Notes: generated by a model not told the origin, from the sequence alone. 64,000 bases of DNA from Panorpa germanica (GCA_963678705.1 OY783211.1:16010603-16074602); one strand, 5' to 3'. Shown: positions 27,480 through 39,901, counted from the first letter of the stretch. Numbers and translations are program-made.

Positions 27480-27680
27480 TGCGCCTTGCGGAGTGCCGGC
27501 GCCATGGACCCGTTTATTAGAATTATAGGTAAACTCGGTATAAGAAGTTCCGCCAGACCAGATTACTGCTCCCTCCTTGCTTGCCAAGTGGACAAGTCGT
27601 GCAGTGCAACTACTAACTGCACTTTGCCAATAATACAAGGACTGACTGCTAGCTATAACGTCATTGCAACATTATTGTAA
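27480..27680. other. Unidentified GC-richer island with open frames on both strands
   Basis: Base composition rises sharply (GCGCCTTGCGGAGTGCCGGC, CGCCATGGACCC) within AT-rich flanks. Frames of about 62 codons are open on both strands; the minus one contains HLASKEGAVIWSGG and RVHGAGTPQGAEFF, which looks more protein-like than its surroundings. I do not recognise it. It may be a fragment of a transposon gene or a retropseudogene. Confidence 0.3.
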
Positions 27681-27949
27681 ATGACTAAGTTTAATGCTAA
27701 AGATGTAACTATTTTAAATTGAAACAATTACTAATGATGAAAACCAATGATTGTGTAAGTAATTGATACTTTGAAAAGGTGATGGATGAGTTTAAATATG
27801 CTGTGGGTGAGAGATAAACTGTCGTAACTAAAACAGCGTATTTAGCTGAACGCAATTATTTATTTGAGAGTAATAAAAATGGTATTTGCATAAACCGTCT
27901 TCTAAATGTTAAGGTAAAGGAATGCATTTCAAGATATTACTAAGAAACT

Positions 27950-28590
27950 GAAGTATCATTCCCACTCACTGTTTTAATTTTATATTAATCTCTGTACCAT
28001 TTTTAGTTTAAGTTTTCTTTGTTTTCTTAGAACCTTACAAGATCCAAAGTTTGTATATTAAAAATAGACTATATTGTTAATAAAATGAAGTAAGGAAGGA
28101 CTGTGGCCCTAAGAAGCCCGTGAAGTATTATAAAAAAAAAAATTAAAAAAACTATATTATATTATAACCTCCAAAATGTGACAATCTGTCAAAATGCAGT
28201 AATTTTTTTTTTTCAGTTTGTCAAAAAATAAAGAAGTACTAACGACGCATGCTCATCAACTAAATTAACTACAACTCAAATTAAAACACACATGTAATAT
28301 CCCAGGTGGAAAGTATAATGCTTTATTTAGCTTCTAATAAGCTAGCAAGTTTGAATCCTGTACATCTAGACAATTCCTATGTGAGAAGTGTAAAATGAAC
28401 CGAGGTGAAATGAAAATGAGAGTGGAATGAAATTAGCTTGTGGCAAGCTATCATGTGTGAGCAGCAGTGCAAGACAATTTTCTATCTGGGTAACAAGGAA
28501 TATATATTTTAAAAACTTGAAATCTAGATTAAAATATTAAATAAAAACATAATTAAATATCAAAACAATCGTCAGTGTGAATGAAGCTTA
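27950..28590 (-). mobile_element. CATTCCCACTCACTG-family TIR element, long copy 2 (inverted)
   Basis: Begins AAGTATCATTCCCACTCACT and ends GTCAGTGTGAATGAAGCTTA, in the opposite orientation to the copy at 25092. It shares AACCTCCAAAATGTGACAAT+CTGTCAAAATGCA and ACTAAATTAACTACAACTCA. About 200 bp near 28295-28500 has no counterpart in copy 1 and may be a later insertion; that piece includes CTTGTGGCAAGC and a weak tRNA B-box-like AGTTTGAATCC. Confidence 0.7.
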
Positions 28591-30072
28591 AGAGTTGAAC
28601 TAACTGAAAACGCAACTATCTTAAGACAATACCGATTATACAAAGGCGCACACTTCCAATAAGTCTGTCTTAAGTCAATAATTTTTTAAATTTATTTGAA
28701 TGCATTAACTTTGGCTTGTAATTAACATAACATTATAATTAACATTTACAAATATGGCATATTTAAAGTAAAGACATTAAATTTTATTAATTGATGAAGT
28801 CAATTAGGTTTTTCCGACTTTCTCTGCTTTTAAAGCAGATGATTTAAAGCAATCTTCAAGAATTTTGCAACTTTGTCGTTCTGTAATGAATACTTGGAAC
28901 ATTGAAGAATTATGTGTTTTAATGTTGATGGGTTATTATATCGTTATCAAATTGGTACAGGTTCTTTTTGTGACTTATTATAAATCGGCGCAATACAATC
29001 TACTTTTGTTTAGTGTTTAGCGGGATTGGAACATCTTGTTTGTAAAGCGATGGCTTCTTTTAATTTATTTTCTATTACTGATTTCCTCAATCCTCTGGTT
29101 AAGACAAAATTGTCAAAATTGTTGTCTCTGTTGAATGTGTTCATATGGTGTTGTCTCTACTTTTTACGATAAAAGCAAAAGTGTAAGAAATCGTAACAAT
29201 ATTATCTATATTAGTTAATAAGTAAACGTTAAAAGAACTTGATTTTGTTTTTTTTTGTATCATTACCAACAATAATCTTTTCTACAATACATATATCTGA
29301 ATATGGTCAAATTCTTCCAGGTTTCTCAAAAAATTCCTTTCGCAAATAACTTTGAGAACTTATAATTTATAGTAATAGATACACTTTCAGAAAATGAATC
29401 AAGAATTTAATTTCGAAGAAATCAATTTTGTACATCGTCTTAAAATCTATATATTTTTTTAAACATAATTTTTTCAAACAAATTATAATTCTAGAACTAA
29501 TATTTGTGGCATATTATGTATTTATATAAACATAAGTTTATTTATGCGTATGTACGACTATTTTAAACTACTCATAGTAAATGTATACAAATTATATAAT
29601 CACTGAAAGTAATTGTTTAATTCATTATACAATCAGTAGCGACATCTTACGGTACTACCAGTTATTATTTATAACGTGGTTTAAAATGATTTATCTAAAA
29701 ATAATTAATTACAGACAGTTCAAATAAAACGGTTTAATTTGTTGTTTGTTAGTTACTTGGTTTGTAAATACTAAATATTAATTACACTGTACATAGTATT
29801 AGTGGGGTACATACGGGTGGGTTATAATGAAATCTGTTAAAACTATTTATATAAATTATATATTTTATAATTTAGTCAAAAATAATTAAAAAACAATTAA
29901 GATACCTTTAATTATCTAGTCGAAATATTAATCTAAAGAATCTCTGAACATTATAGTATTAAAAACTTAAATGATTAATAGGTTTTTTGAAATATGAAGT
30001 AGAGCATTCTGGCTCGTATAGTCCAGTCAAAGTTGGGCGAAACTACTTTTTTCAATTCGTATACCCTTATTA
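28591..30072. other. AT-rich non-coding DNA
   Basis: No open frame or repeat of note. Confidence 0.5.
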
Positions 30073-30807
30073 AGGAGGTATAGGACGTTAACGTAAATGA
30101 TGAAAACGTTGTGAAATTTGGAGGGTCGATACAAATAGTTAAAATACATGCTAGGGTTCATAGTTTTCTTTTTATACATGATTATTAAATAGTCATTTTC
30201 CATACAAATCATAATTTTTAGCTCAATTTCACCACATAATATAACTTTTAACTATAAAAAAATGATGACACGGCTTTCAAAAACTAGGTGTATATAAAAG
30301 AATCTTTCTGTAACTATTGCAAAAAGAAAATTATCAAAAGGATACCTATTTACGAAAATATTTAAATAAAACCAGTATGAAACAATAATTGTGGGTTATG
30401 AGCCGGCAACGTTGCAAATGCCAATTTGAGCGGGAAATTCAAAATCGGAATAAATATTATATAAAATATAACAATTTATTTGTCAAAAAACTAAATCACG
30501 CATGCGTCAACACACGTAAATTTACAGCGTTGCCAAATTTATTATTCTTTTTTCAAAATATTTAATTTGAATTTAAATTGAATTAATATAAATTTGATAT
30601 TAATTATAGGTAATTTTTCATTTATTAAACTATTATATGCATAAAAAAATCATTTTAACAAGCAAAAAGCAGTTTAATAAGGAATTGAAAAATTCATTTT
30701 CAAAGGTACAGTCCCAATATTTGCTCGTCCCTTATGTACTTCGTATTTTGCATTTCGTATTACCGAGAGATAAACTTTTGGTATTGACAGTACGTCCTGT
30801 ACCTCCT
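30073..30807. mobile_element. TA-flanked TIR element, Tc1/mariner-type MITE (about 735 bp)
   Basis: Left end AGGAGGTATAGGACGT and right end ACGTCCTGTACCTCCT are inverted with one mismatch over 16 bp, and both are flanked by TA. The interior is AT-rich, with only a 61-codon chance frame on the minus strand at its left end. It is related in end structure to the element at 18205. Confidence 0.7.
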
Positions 30808-32470
30808 TAGTATACGCAGTTAAAATAATTCAATGGTCTTTGGTCAATGGAAGCTCTAAAGATTATGACTTAATTAATTAATTAAATCTATTCAAATTAA
30901 TAAAGATTTTGTTTTGTTTTTACATAAAATAATAAACGCAAAATAAAACTGATATAATGTGATCAACTTTTAAATCCTTTCTTTTTGATTTTTAATACAA
31001 AGATTGTAGCTCCCAAAAAGTTTAAAAAACACTGCGATCTTCTTTACTAAAGCATCTGGTTAATAATTAACAATTAATCACATATAAGTAACATTTATTG
31101 TATTACAAATATTACGAGCTATACAGCATATAAATTACTTTTACGAGCTTATTCGAACGTAGCCCTAGTTTTTCTAGACTAATGAGAACTCATTTTTCGA
31201 ATATTCAGATAATGGTAGTATTGTTTTTAGTTTTAGTGCTAGTGGTGTTCTGTAGTTATACATATAGCGTGTTTTAAACCATTTTAATTTCCTAAGGAGT
31301 GGCGTAATGTATTTTATAAGACAATCCTTTATTTTAATATAATGCAAGTACGATCAATAAAGTACTGAGACAACGTTCAAATTAACATACAGCCTAATAA
31401 TAACTTACACGATGTGTTTATTTCACAGCAATTCTAAACACTGCGGTAGTTCTATTATTAAAGAAAATTAACTACATGTAGAAAATTAGCTCTTAATAAA
31501 ATTAAGATTAGCTTATATAACATATCATTTTATTCCTTTCTAATTATTAGGTACTTATCTTTATAAGAATATAGTTCAAAGTTAGATCACCGACTAATTA
31601 AAAAAATACATCGTACAAAATAAAACACACTCAAATTTTTGTTTTCCTTATCTTGGAATAATTAACAAGTAAAGTTATCAATCTCTGTTGCATTGCAAGG
31701 GATTATAATGTCTTGTAGCTCATCGAGGCGGTTCCTTCTTCTTCACAGGTTCATTTCTGACACTGTAACATGTTTAGCTTAGACAATGTACAGGAAATCA
31801 TATTAGGACCTCAAATTTTAAAACATATTCGAAAAGTAGATCTACCAAATCCGATGTGAACCAAAAGTGCCTTCTACTGCTGAGTTAGAACTTACTGTTA
31901 ACAGTAAAAACATAAATTACTTTAATATTTTGTCTATCCTCCCTTCTGTCATGCTGCTTTTCTTCTTCTTTCTTTATTTCATACTTCACGTTGCTATGCA
32001 TTACATTTCAGAAAATGACTTATTGATTACAATGTCTAACTCTCCTTTATTTCTCTAAATGCCCATCCATTTCCTCCCCTCTTTCACTCTTCCTCTGGTA
32101 TATTTTTGGTTTTGTTTTTCGGCGTTACAATCTTCTAGTTAGCAGTTATATATTCTTGTCTTCTATTGTTTACTTGTTTTGTTACTGCTCCATCTCTGCC
32201 TTTTTCCTTCTTTACTTTAGTTCCGCCATCAATGGGCTTGTGTCCTATGTCTTAATTTCTACAAAAGTGTACTATATATTGATAAAGTAAGATACTAGAA
32301 CCTCAAATGATCAATTATTTTTTAATAACTCCTTATATGTTAAGATATATTAACAATTTAAAAAGTCATTTTGTCTCTTTAATTAATAAAGGGATTCAAC
32401 GTTGAACACATTCCAAATGCATGTGACATCACAACCGCTGCCAACCTTACAGCTCATAAATCTCTGCTAT

Positions 32471-32801
32471 CTTAATGTCCTGCTATCTTAACGTTGTATG
32501 TCCGCGATGGACTCCTAAACTACTTAACCGATTTTAATCAAATTTGTACACCGTGTGCAGTTTGATCCAACTTGAAAGATAGGATAGCTTACATCTCAAT
32601 TTATGATTGCAATATTATCTTATTGCAAATTATTTGTCTATTAATTATCTGTATATGACATATGACATCTGGCGACGATGATGGCGACATCTGTTGAGTT
32701 GATCTGTTGACTAGATTGAGTAAATATTCAATAGATGGCGCTATGTAATGTAATATGACAAAAACGTTAGACACAGCAACGCGTGGCCGGGACAGCTGGT
32801 A

Positions 32802-32803
<2 letters not shown>
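32471..32803 (-). mobile_element. RTE/SINE-like retroelement copy 2, nested in copy D
   Basis: Reads on the minus strand as the element at 24011: on the plus strand, TGTCCGCGATGGACTCCTAA near 32510 through CAACGCGTGGCCGGGACAGC near 32800. It is 3' truncated at GCGGACA relative to copy 1. CTGCTATCTTAA occurs twice near its junction (about 32465 and 32481), possibly a small duplication at insertion. Confidence 0.75.

Positions 32804-32836
<33 letters not shown>
32804..32836. repeat. (AT)n microsatellite at the retroelement junction
   Basis: About fifteen TA units directly after GACAGCTGGTATGAA, where the retroelement meets the host element. Confidence 0.85.
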
Positions 32837-32838
<2 letters not shown>

Positions 32839-34014
32839 AAATATCAAATATTATTTATAGCTATTTCAAGGAACACTCAAATTCCAATATTATGTCTGCC
32901 TTAGCAGGGTTAAATAAAATATAAATTTATTATTCTTTGATTTGACTTGATTATTTGACTACCAACAGCTACAGAAGATTACCACAGCACTGACCTACTC
33001 AACAATTTACTGACGTTAAAATGTATTTCACGTCATACAAATATGGCCAACCATTTTTAGCGCTGAAACTACAATTCAAACTTTTAATTGCTATACCTCT
33101 GTCAACATTTAGATATTTAATAAAATAAACACGCCAATACACATTTATTAACATCAATTTCACTCAAAAATTGAAAAATCGACCACTAAAAAATGAGGAC
33201 ACAAGCCCATGCTACTATCTCCATTTCTCTGTCTATTTCCTCTCACATTTCTGTTTCGTTTCACATTCCCCATCATTTTCTCACTTCCGCATTACTTATT
33301 TTATCCTTCGTATTCCTTTTCTTGCATTTTCTTTCCATCTCTTCCCCAATTTAGCCTTGCAATCTTTGTTACAACAAATCGATATACCTTTGTATGCAAT
33401 GCAATATCTCCACTCGCCTACACGTAACGACGGCTATGCAAACATCCTTAGAGTCACGTTATGTATTTGTTTATTAATTATATATTAAGATTTATACCAC
33501 AATTAGATAAAATATAAGCATTACTAAACATAGATCATATTTGTTACTGCATCAACATTTGAGAAAGTTGTAACGTTATTTAAATAGATAATTTACTAGA
33601 TTTTTTATTATGTAAATTGTTTTGGCGTAATTGAATTTAATTTGTTATTAAATTATTATTATTAATATGGATAATCATTAAAATATATCTCATGGTAATT
33701 ATTGGTCTCGCTTGTAGATAAACCATTTAATAAGTTTAAGAGAAGGATATAATAGCTTAGGGTGATTAGGGAAACTGGTCAGCTTGGAATTGGACGGAAC
33801 AGATAAGAAATGAAGTACGGGTACATTAATCACCACAAATTATAGCCTATTGTTGTATGTAGGGAGGGTTTTTTAGTTTACACGCAAAGTCTAGGCCCCC
33901 TATTTTGTAACATTTAACGACGCTCTTTGAAATTAGTTGTTTCTTTAAGGTAAACGTCCATATGACTCGCATCAAAAGCATGGGAGTATGCGATCAATGT
34001 TATGAAGCTTACGA

Positions 34015-34027
34015 CCCCCCCCCCCCC
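34015..34027. repeat. Poly-C tract (13 C)
   Basis: An uninterrupted run of 13 C after ACGA, striking in AT-rich DNA. Copy number may be unreliable from sequencing. Confidence 0.8.
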
Positions 34028-34136
34028 TTCTCCACTTCTTGTAATCATCCAAACTTAGAAGATATAGCGCCGGTTCGGGTCTCGAAATGAAACCTTTTGA
34101 AACCTTTTTAGTAAATTAAAAATTATCGTATGTAGT

Positions 34137-34624
34137 TTAAGGGGGACAACCTATGTGACAGCCTGTTTTTTAACCAATTTTTGAAAATATTTTTTGACGT
34201 TCAATGAAAAGATAGAACTTGGCAGACTTCTGAAAAAAAAGTTTTAAATTTCATGACTTTTTTTCATTTCGAAATAATTAGAAATAGTCGGAATTTTTGG
34301 AAGACTTAAGTTCATTCCGTGCGTTTGCATGTGCTGAATATATCCTATAAATTTTAAGTGAATCGGTCAAACCGTTCTCAAGATATGAAGGAGGAAACTT
34401 TGAAAAACACAGTCTTCAGAAAAACGCGTTTAAAGTTCCTACCAGTCAACTACGCACTCCGAACATCTGCTTCTTCTAACTGCTGTGTCTTTATAACAAC
34501 TTCGAATTTTAAAAAATCACTTTATAATCATAATCACACTAATCATATTCTACAAATGTTAAGGAATAAATTTATGCAAAAGAAAAATCGATTTTTTGAA
34601 CTCATCACACGGGAGAACCCCCTT
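34137..34624. mobile_element. Possible TIR element with AAGGGGG ends
   Basis: TTTAAGGGGGACAACCTATG at the left and AGAACCCCCTTCAG at the right share a short inverted repeat (AAGGGGG). The interior includes CGGTCAAACCGTTCTCAAGA, wording common in insect repeats. A 90-codon open frame (34358-34630) lies inside and is not convincing. No target duplication found. Confidence 0.3.
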
Positions 34625-34969
34625 CAGTAAAATATTACTTGTATTTAAGGTAATATCAATGTTTTGTATATAGCGGTTACTGATTTAAAGTTAAAGGTCT
34701 AATTTTATAGAGAAATGATCAGATGATGATGAGTGGAGAGGATCATTTGAAACATACGATAAATATAATTCGATTTAACATATTATAAACGTTTCAAATA
34801 AGAATTCCATTTGACAAGTCAAAGTCTTTGTAAATATCAACAATATTTTAGTTTTCAAGTTGTTTGTTTTCTATTGTCACCCACACCAATGACATTCAGC
34901 CTTGTATCTAGCTTATTGATATTGATTTCTCATTATTAAGTGCCATTCTATGTAAAGAATCATATTTTT

Positions 34970-35346
34970 TTAGAAATCTGTCTCCAGTTTCTTCGTCGTA
35001 AACACTTGGCTGTTGGCACAGCTCTCAGTACTTTGTTATTTCGCAGAAGTTGTTTTCACGGTTTCCTTGGCTCCCTCACTCCATCTTTAATACGACTTGT
35101 AAGAGAGCGAGTATTGGCAGATTGATTAGTAACAAGCTCTCATAAAATGTTACTTTGAAAATATTTAGCAACTCTGCAATGGTCCGTGCTCAGTATTCAT
35201 CAGTAGGTGGAACTCGTCCGCCTCTGAATCAGCAAAGTGCTGTTCTCCACCAGGTTACTCTCTTGCTGCTTAAGATAGGTGAAGCCAAGGCACTGTACCA
35301 GCACCAGATCTACGAGACCTGTTCAAATGCCCACGATTTTTGGTGA
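34970..35346. other. Unidentified protein-like island
   Basis: Composition is less AT-rich than the flanks. Two adjacent plus-strand open frames, 34940-35125 and 35155-35346, include GTALSTLLFRRSCFHGFLG and LLLLKIGEAKALYQHQIYE. Part of the minus strand is also open (TSRIKDGVREPRKP). No domain is recognised and no splice structure joins them. A decayed transposon or retropseudogene is the likeliest reading. Confidence 0.3.
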
Positions 35347-35349
35347 GAG

Positions 35350-38300
35350 AGAGAAAAAGTACACTCTGTAATATAACTAATTACATATATAAAAACTTAA
35401 CAGGGTATAATTTAGAATTATCATTTTTAACATCATTAAAATGATGTGTAGAATTTAAAAAATACTGCTAAACACAACATTTGTTTAAGCGGATACTTTA
35501 TAATCACTTAAATTTTTGAAAGATCTTCTTCATGAGTGTTTATGATTTCATTAATTCGAAAATGGTTTGATTATGGTAATGATAAAATAGGTATTTATTA
35601 CAGAGCATTTTTTAAGTGTCGATATATAAAGATAATTTGGGTGCCCCACGCTTTTATTATTAAAGTACTTCAAAAACATACTATTTTAGAGATATGGGTT
35701 ATTTTACTGGCTCATGGTGCTTGTCTGTTGCTATGTTTAAACTTTGCAGTCGATTTTTTAACCATTTTTTAGCAAATTATCCAACCATATACTCATCATG
35801 GTTCATAAAGCAATGTGGTACAATTTATGGCTCGAAAAACGTAATGTACTTTTTAAATAAGCTTCTATTTATTTAAAATTCATAAAATAATTAATGTAAC
35901 CATGTAGAAAATTGTCTTACACACTTGCTAGCTTGCCACGAACTAATTCTAGGTTTAAGTTCTTAGTTCTTATATACGCTACTGTCTTGCAGTGCAGTGT
36001 CACACTTGCTTGCTTACTGTTACGTTATTAAAACTTCAAATAAATAATAAATAAATCTTTATATAGCATTATAAAGACAAAAATTATTTGTCTTATAGTT
36101 TACAAATAAAAAAAGCGTGGAGCGTGATAAATAACGAATCAAATAATCGAAGCCCCACGTTTTTATTATCTTTACGGATTTGTTTACCGGGCCGTAGTTT
36201 GTGAATCGCTGCTTTAAAGCATTATACACTTTAAAAATGCAATTGTAACACCCAAATTTCTACATATTTTCAATACCTTAAATAAAATAAATAAAGTTTA
36301 TCAACTTTAAAGTCGTTTCACCTTCAAATTTTTTGGTTATACATTTTTTAAACATTCAAATCGTTGTAAATACGATTATTAGTTAGGTTTTAAGTGCATA
36401 CATGTGTTACTGCCCATACGACTGCCTCTTAAACACAGAGATTGCGGTTTTCTGGACAATAAACTTTGTCCTTGGACAATTTATATTTTTTATTTGATAC
36501 AGGACACTTTCTTCGTGCTGTTTTTTTTAAACAAAGCCATTTTTGTAACGATTTGTTTTTATTTTAAAACATCTGTATAATTTTTTGTCCGTGCTTTTTT
36601 AATATCACTTGTGTTGCCAGATGACTGTTCAATACGAGTGATTAATAATGTGTACATGTGCATATAAAGTTATACTTGCTCTGTTCCAAATTACTTGTCA
36701 CGTTTTTATAATTTTAGTGCGATTATTTAATGCTTAAATATTTGACAAAGACTTAATACGTTTTGAAATAACTAAAAGAATTATTTTAAAAAAAAGTGAT
36801 ATTTGATTATTGACGGTTTATTTATATGGTTTATCAACTTCATAATATCAAAACTTTATGTGTTGTGCGAGATTGTGAATACTATTTATAAAAGTAAATC
36901 TACCTAATATAATTAATTGCTTAATAATACTTAATTAATATTTGCATAAGAATTTACTAAAGTGACGAAATAAAAATCAAGTTTCCCCACATGTAAAAGT
37001 TTGCAATAAAGGATTTTGTCTGTAAAGATGACATTTGTTCAATAATTTATGCACATTTGATAAGATTTACAACAAAAATTGACAGTTCACTATGAGAACT
37101 CGATGAAGATGCAAACCAAACCGGATTACCCGTTAATAACCATTACCAGGCATTAATTACCTTCTGGATAACATGCAAGGATGTGGGATCAGCCTTAAGG
37201 TGTTCATCTCATGTAAAACATCGATCACTACTCTAGATTGTAAGTTATCAATCGATGGTAATCATATTCATATAGATAATTTTTAATAATATTTAGAGCA
37301 TTAGTCCAATGTTGAGACAAGCATATATGCAACTACGACTAATAGAAAGAGAGAAGTATATAAGAATTTTCCAAAAAAGCTGCTTTTACTTATTGTGCTT
37401 CTTTTCATCTATATAGATATTGATAAAATAAATTATAAATATAAAAATTTGGAAAGCAATCCGACGTTATTGTCACATTTTGTCACACATTGTGAAAGTC
37501 GACCCCTTCTACTGTGACATCTCAAATTTGAAATTTATATTTCTTTTGTCTTATTTTTTTATCACAATCACAAGCGGCGAGAGTATTAGTTCTTAACACT
37601 GTCTGCTATGTCCTTGAGTTCTATCCTTGGAGCAGAATTCAACCATAGTAAGAGGTCGTCGATGATAAATCTCAGTATAGGAAAGAGAGCAACATTAGAC
37701 AAATTAAATTAAAAAGAATAGAAAGATAAACAACATTTTTCATTTATCAAACCAAACGTTTACACCGGAAAAAGAATCTTTGTTTTGTTTTTTCTTTTAA
37801 ATTCTTTTTGTAATGTTTTAACTATGATTTATATAAAATTTAACTATAAACAAGATTTTAAAAATTGTAATAAATAACCAATTGGTGACAATCTTTTTAA
37901 CCAAGAAACTTTTTAAGAAGTTCTTTATTACCTTATTGTCCTTGTACACTACGCTGTACACTGTATGCTGTACAGTTACTATACCTTGTATCCATATCAA
38001 ATCTCTGGCGTATACAAAGTTATGTCTTAAATATATTTTGCAAGTCTCCTGAATATTATTTCTTGTATATTCAAACGTAGGCGAAAATACGTAGGTTTTC
38101 ATAAAAAATACTGAGTTTTAAAAGTACGAGTATTCATTATTTTTTATGTTATTTACAAAACAAGTTTATATGTGTATTTACAATTACAAAACGTTCAAAA
38201 TATTGCGTTGTTAGAGTAATAAATATGAATGCATAATATGTAACAACTATATGTAGCATATATCGTTTTTCCAATTCATTAGTGAAACATCTTCAAATAT

Positions 38301-38930
38301 TGAATGTTGAGATTACTTCCCCAGCGCCCAGTAGGATTTGTGCTTCTATCGTTTGCGCTGGTTATCTCAAATTTTTAAAATTTCTCATTTACATCCCTTG
38401 GCTTCTGGACGCCTCATTTTAGTATTTTGAATTTTAAATTCTTCATTTATAAAAACTAAAATGCAGTACAGCATCGTGTCGTTCGCCTTACTGATTATAT
38501 GAGTCAAACAAACTCATCCTAGTCTGAGCTGTGAGCACACCTTGGTGATCCAAAAAGCAGCCGTTCCTTTGAATCATCATATTTTACTTTTATTTACCTT
38601 AAGAAATTTAATAAAGCAAATAAACCAATATTTACGTTTATCTACGGGTTTTACTACATAATCGTATTTTTGACCGATAACGTGTCTGCTTATCTTTATA
38701 ATTAAATAAATGTTTATAATATTTTATACTTCACTTTAATGTTATTTTAAATTTAAAGTCTATTTTATGATCATGTTTCTCTAGAAGAAGTTTAATGTTA
38801 GTTTTGAATGTGTTTTTAATGGGAGAAATTAATTAAATTGCTTATAACCTTCTACAGATTTCTTTAACACATTTATTGTTTTTAATTGATTTTTTATAGG
38901 GAATTTATTTCTAATATTATTGTACATTTT
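35350..38930. other. AT-rich non-coding DNA
   Basis: No gene supported. The phrase GCCCCACG(C/T)TTTTATTAT occurs at about 35643 and 36153, and GGGCCGTAGTTTGTGAATCG near 36190 looks like transposon-end debris. A 94-codon minus frame at 37818 has no recognisable content. Confidence 0.4.
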
Positions 38931-38942
38931 GTTATAAGTAAT

Positions 38943-39180
38943 TTGGCGTATCAATGGAATAGATGGAACAGGCGCTCTAACACCCGATGATTTGGGAGCC
39001 TACTTCGCGATTGTGGGATATAAAAAAGAATTGGAGAACGAAAAATTTATGGAGCAGTTGTGAAAACAGGTAGTAGAGAATAAGAAATATCTACAGATAT
39101 CAAGAAATCGGTATTGGTTAAGAAATGGTAACGACATGTAGAAAGAATTGACTGAACCAGGACGTTGAAGGGAAACCCAG
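38943..39180 (+). pseudogene. Protein-like fragment of unknown origin
   Basis: One frame reads GIDGTGALTPDDLGAYFAIV then GYKKELENEKFMEQL before TGA, followed after the stop by KQVVENKKYLQISRNRYW-like sequence. The residue mix looks coded, but stops interrupt it and no splice sites frame it. It abuts the element at 39181, and a VRGKPIARWKDK-like phrase lies just beyond that element (39690-39730). Both could be pieces of a dead retroelement or gene split by the insertion (inference). Confidence 0.3.
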
Positions 39181-39690
39181 ACTGCAAACCTTAGCCCCGA
39201 ATCTACCCGAAGCGAATGTGATTACAACTGTGTTGTTAGTGAGAGATCGAACGTGTATGCGAGTGAGATAAAACACGAGGAAAGGCACACGAGTCGACTG
39301 ATTGCAAACTAAACGAGAAACGAAGTTTTCAACTAAAAATATCGTGTGTATCGTGACTCTATAAAATGTTTAACATTAGCAAAACAGGGGATTCTTTTGT
39401 GTTATATTTGATTGTATGTATGTATTTAAATACTGTTCAATAGTACTCTTAAACATCTCTGTTGATGATGTCATCATCAAAAGCATGAAACCAGCAATGC
39501 ACTGCGACCGAGAAATATAGTCGCTGAATATATGCTCAAAACTAGTTTCAAATCAGTTTAGTTATGTTCGTGCTTTGTGTTTTATCTCACTTGTAAACGC
39601 GTTCGTTATTTTACTATAACAATCACATTCGGTTCGGGTAGATTCGGGGCTAAGGTTTGCAATCAATCGCGTCGTGTGCTGAGGGCCTTA
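39181..39690. mobile_element. GTCGACTGATTGCAAAC-family element, copy 2, with extra inverted arms
   Basis: GGCACACGAGTCGACTGATT+GCAAAC at 39276 and the interior to 39690 align with the element at 4700 in the same orientation. In addition, 39181-39280 (GCAAACCTTAGCCCCGAATC, TACCCGAAGCGAATGTGATT, GAGTGAGATAAAACAC) is an inverted copy of 39570-39665 (GTGTTTTATCTCACTTG, AATCACATTCGGTTCGGGTA, GATTCGGGGCTAAGGTTTGC). This gives arms of about 100 bp outside the 4.7-kb copy's structure. No coding capacity. Confidence 0.7.
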
Positions 39691-39901
39691 CAGTGAGAGG
39701 AAAACCCATTGCGAGATGGAAAGATAAAGTACCTTGAAAGATAAACTTTCAACCCTGAACTGAATATCAGCCAAAAACAGTTTTCTTTGGAAAAACAATA
39801 TTAGGACGAGACCCACACTGTTTTCCCACTGGCCCATGCTAAATAATACATAAATAAAATACCTGAACATTTATCATGATAATTTACAAAATCATAAATT
39901 T

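Larger units (their letters stand above)
32232..33210 (-). mobile_element. ATGGGCTTGTGTCCT element, copy D, inverted and interrupted
   Basis: Left ATGGGCTTGTGTCCTATGTC and right ATGAGGACACAAGCCCAT show the family in reverse orientation. Homology runs 32232-32470, stops after CATAAATCTCTGCTAT, and resumes with TATATCAAAATATCAAATAT near 32835. The gap is filled by the retroelement at 32471-32803 and an AT microsatellite. Without the insertion the copy would be about 620 bp. A 105-codon open frame overlaps its right end and is not a gene. Confidence 0.85.

Noticed and set aside
28348-28358. tRNA B-box-like AGTTTGAATCC
   Set aside because: No A box at the right distance and no cloverleaf could be drawn; too weak for a tRNA or tRNA-derived SINE.
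33171-33488. 105-codon plus-strand open frame
   Set aside because: It begins inside the right end of the interrupted repeat element at 32232 and continues through pyrimidine-rich DNA; the Phe/Ser/His-rich translation is compositional.
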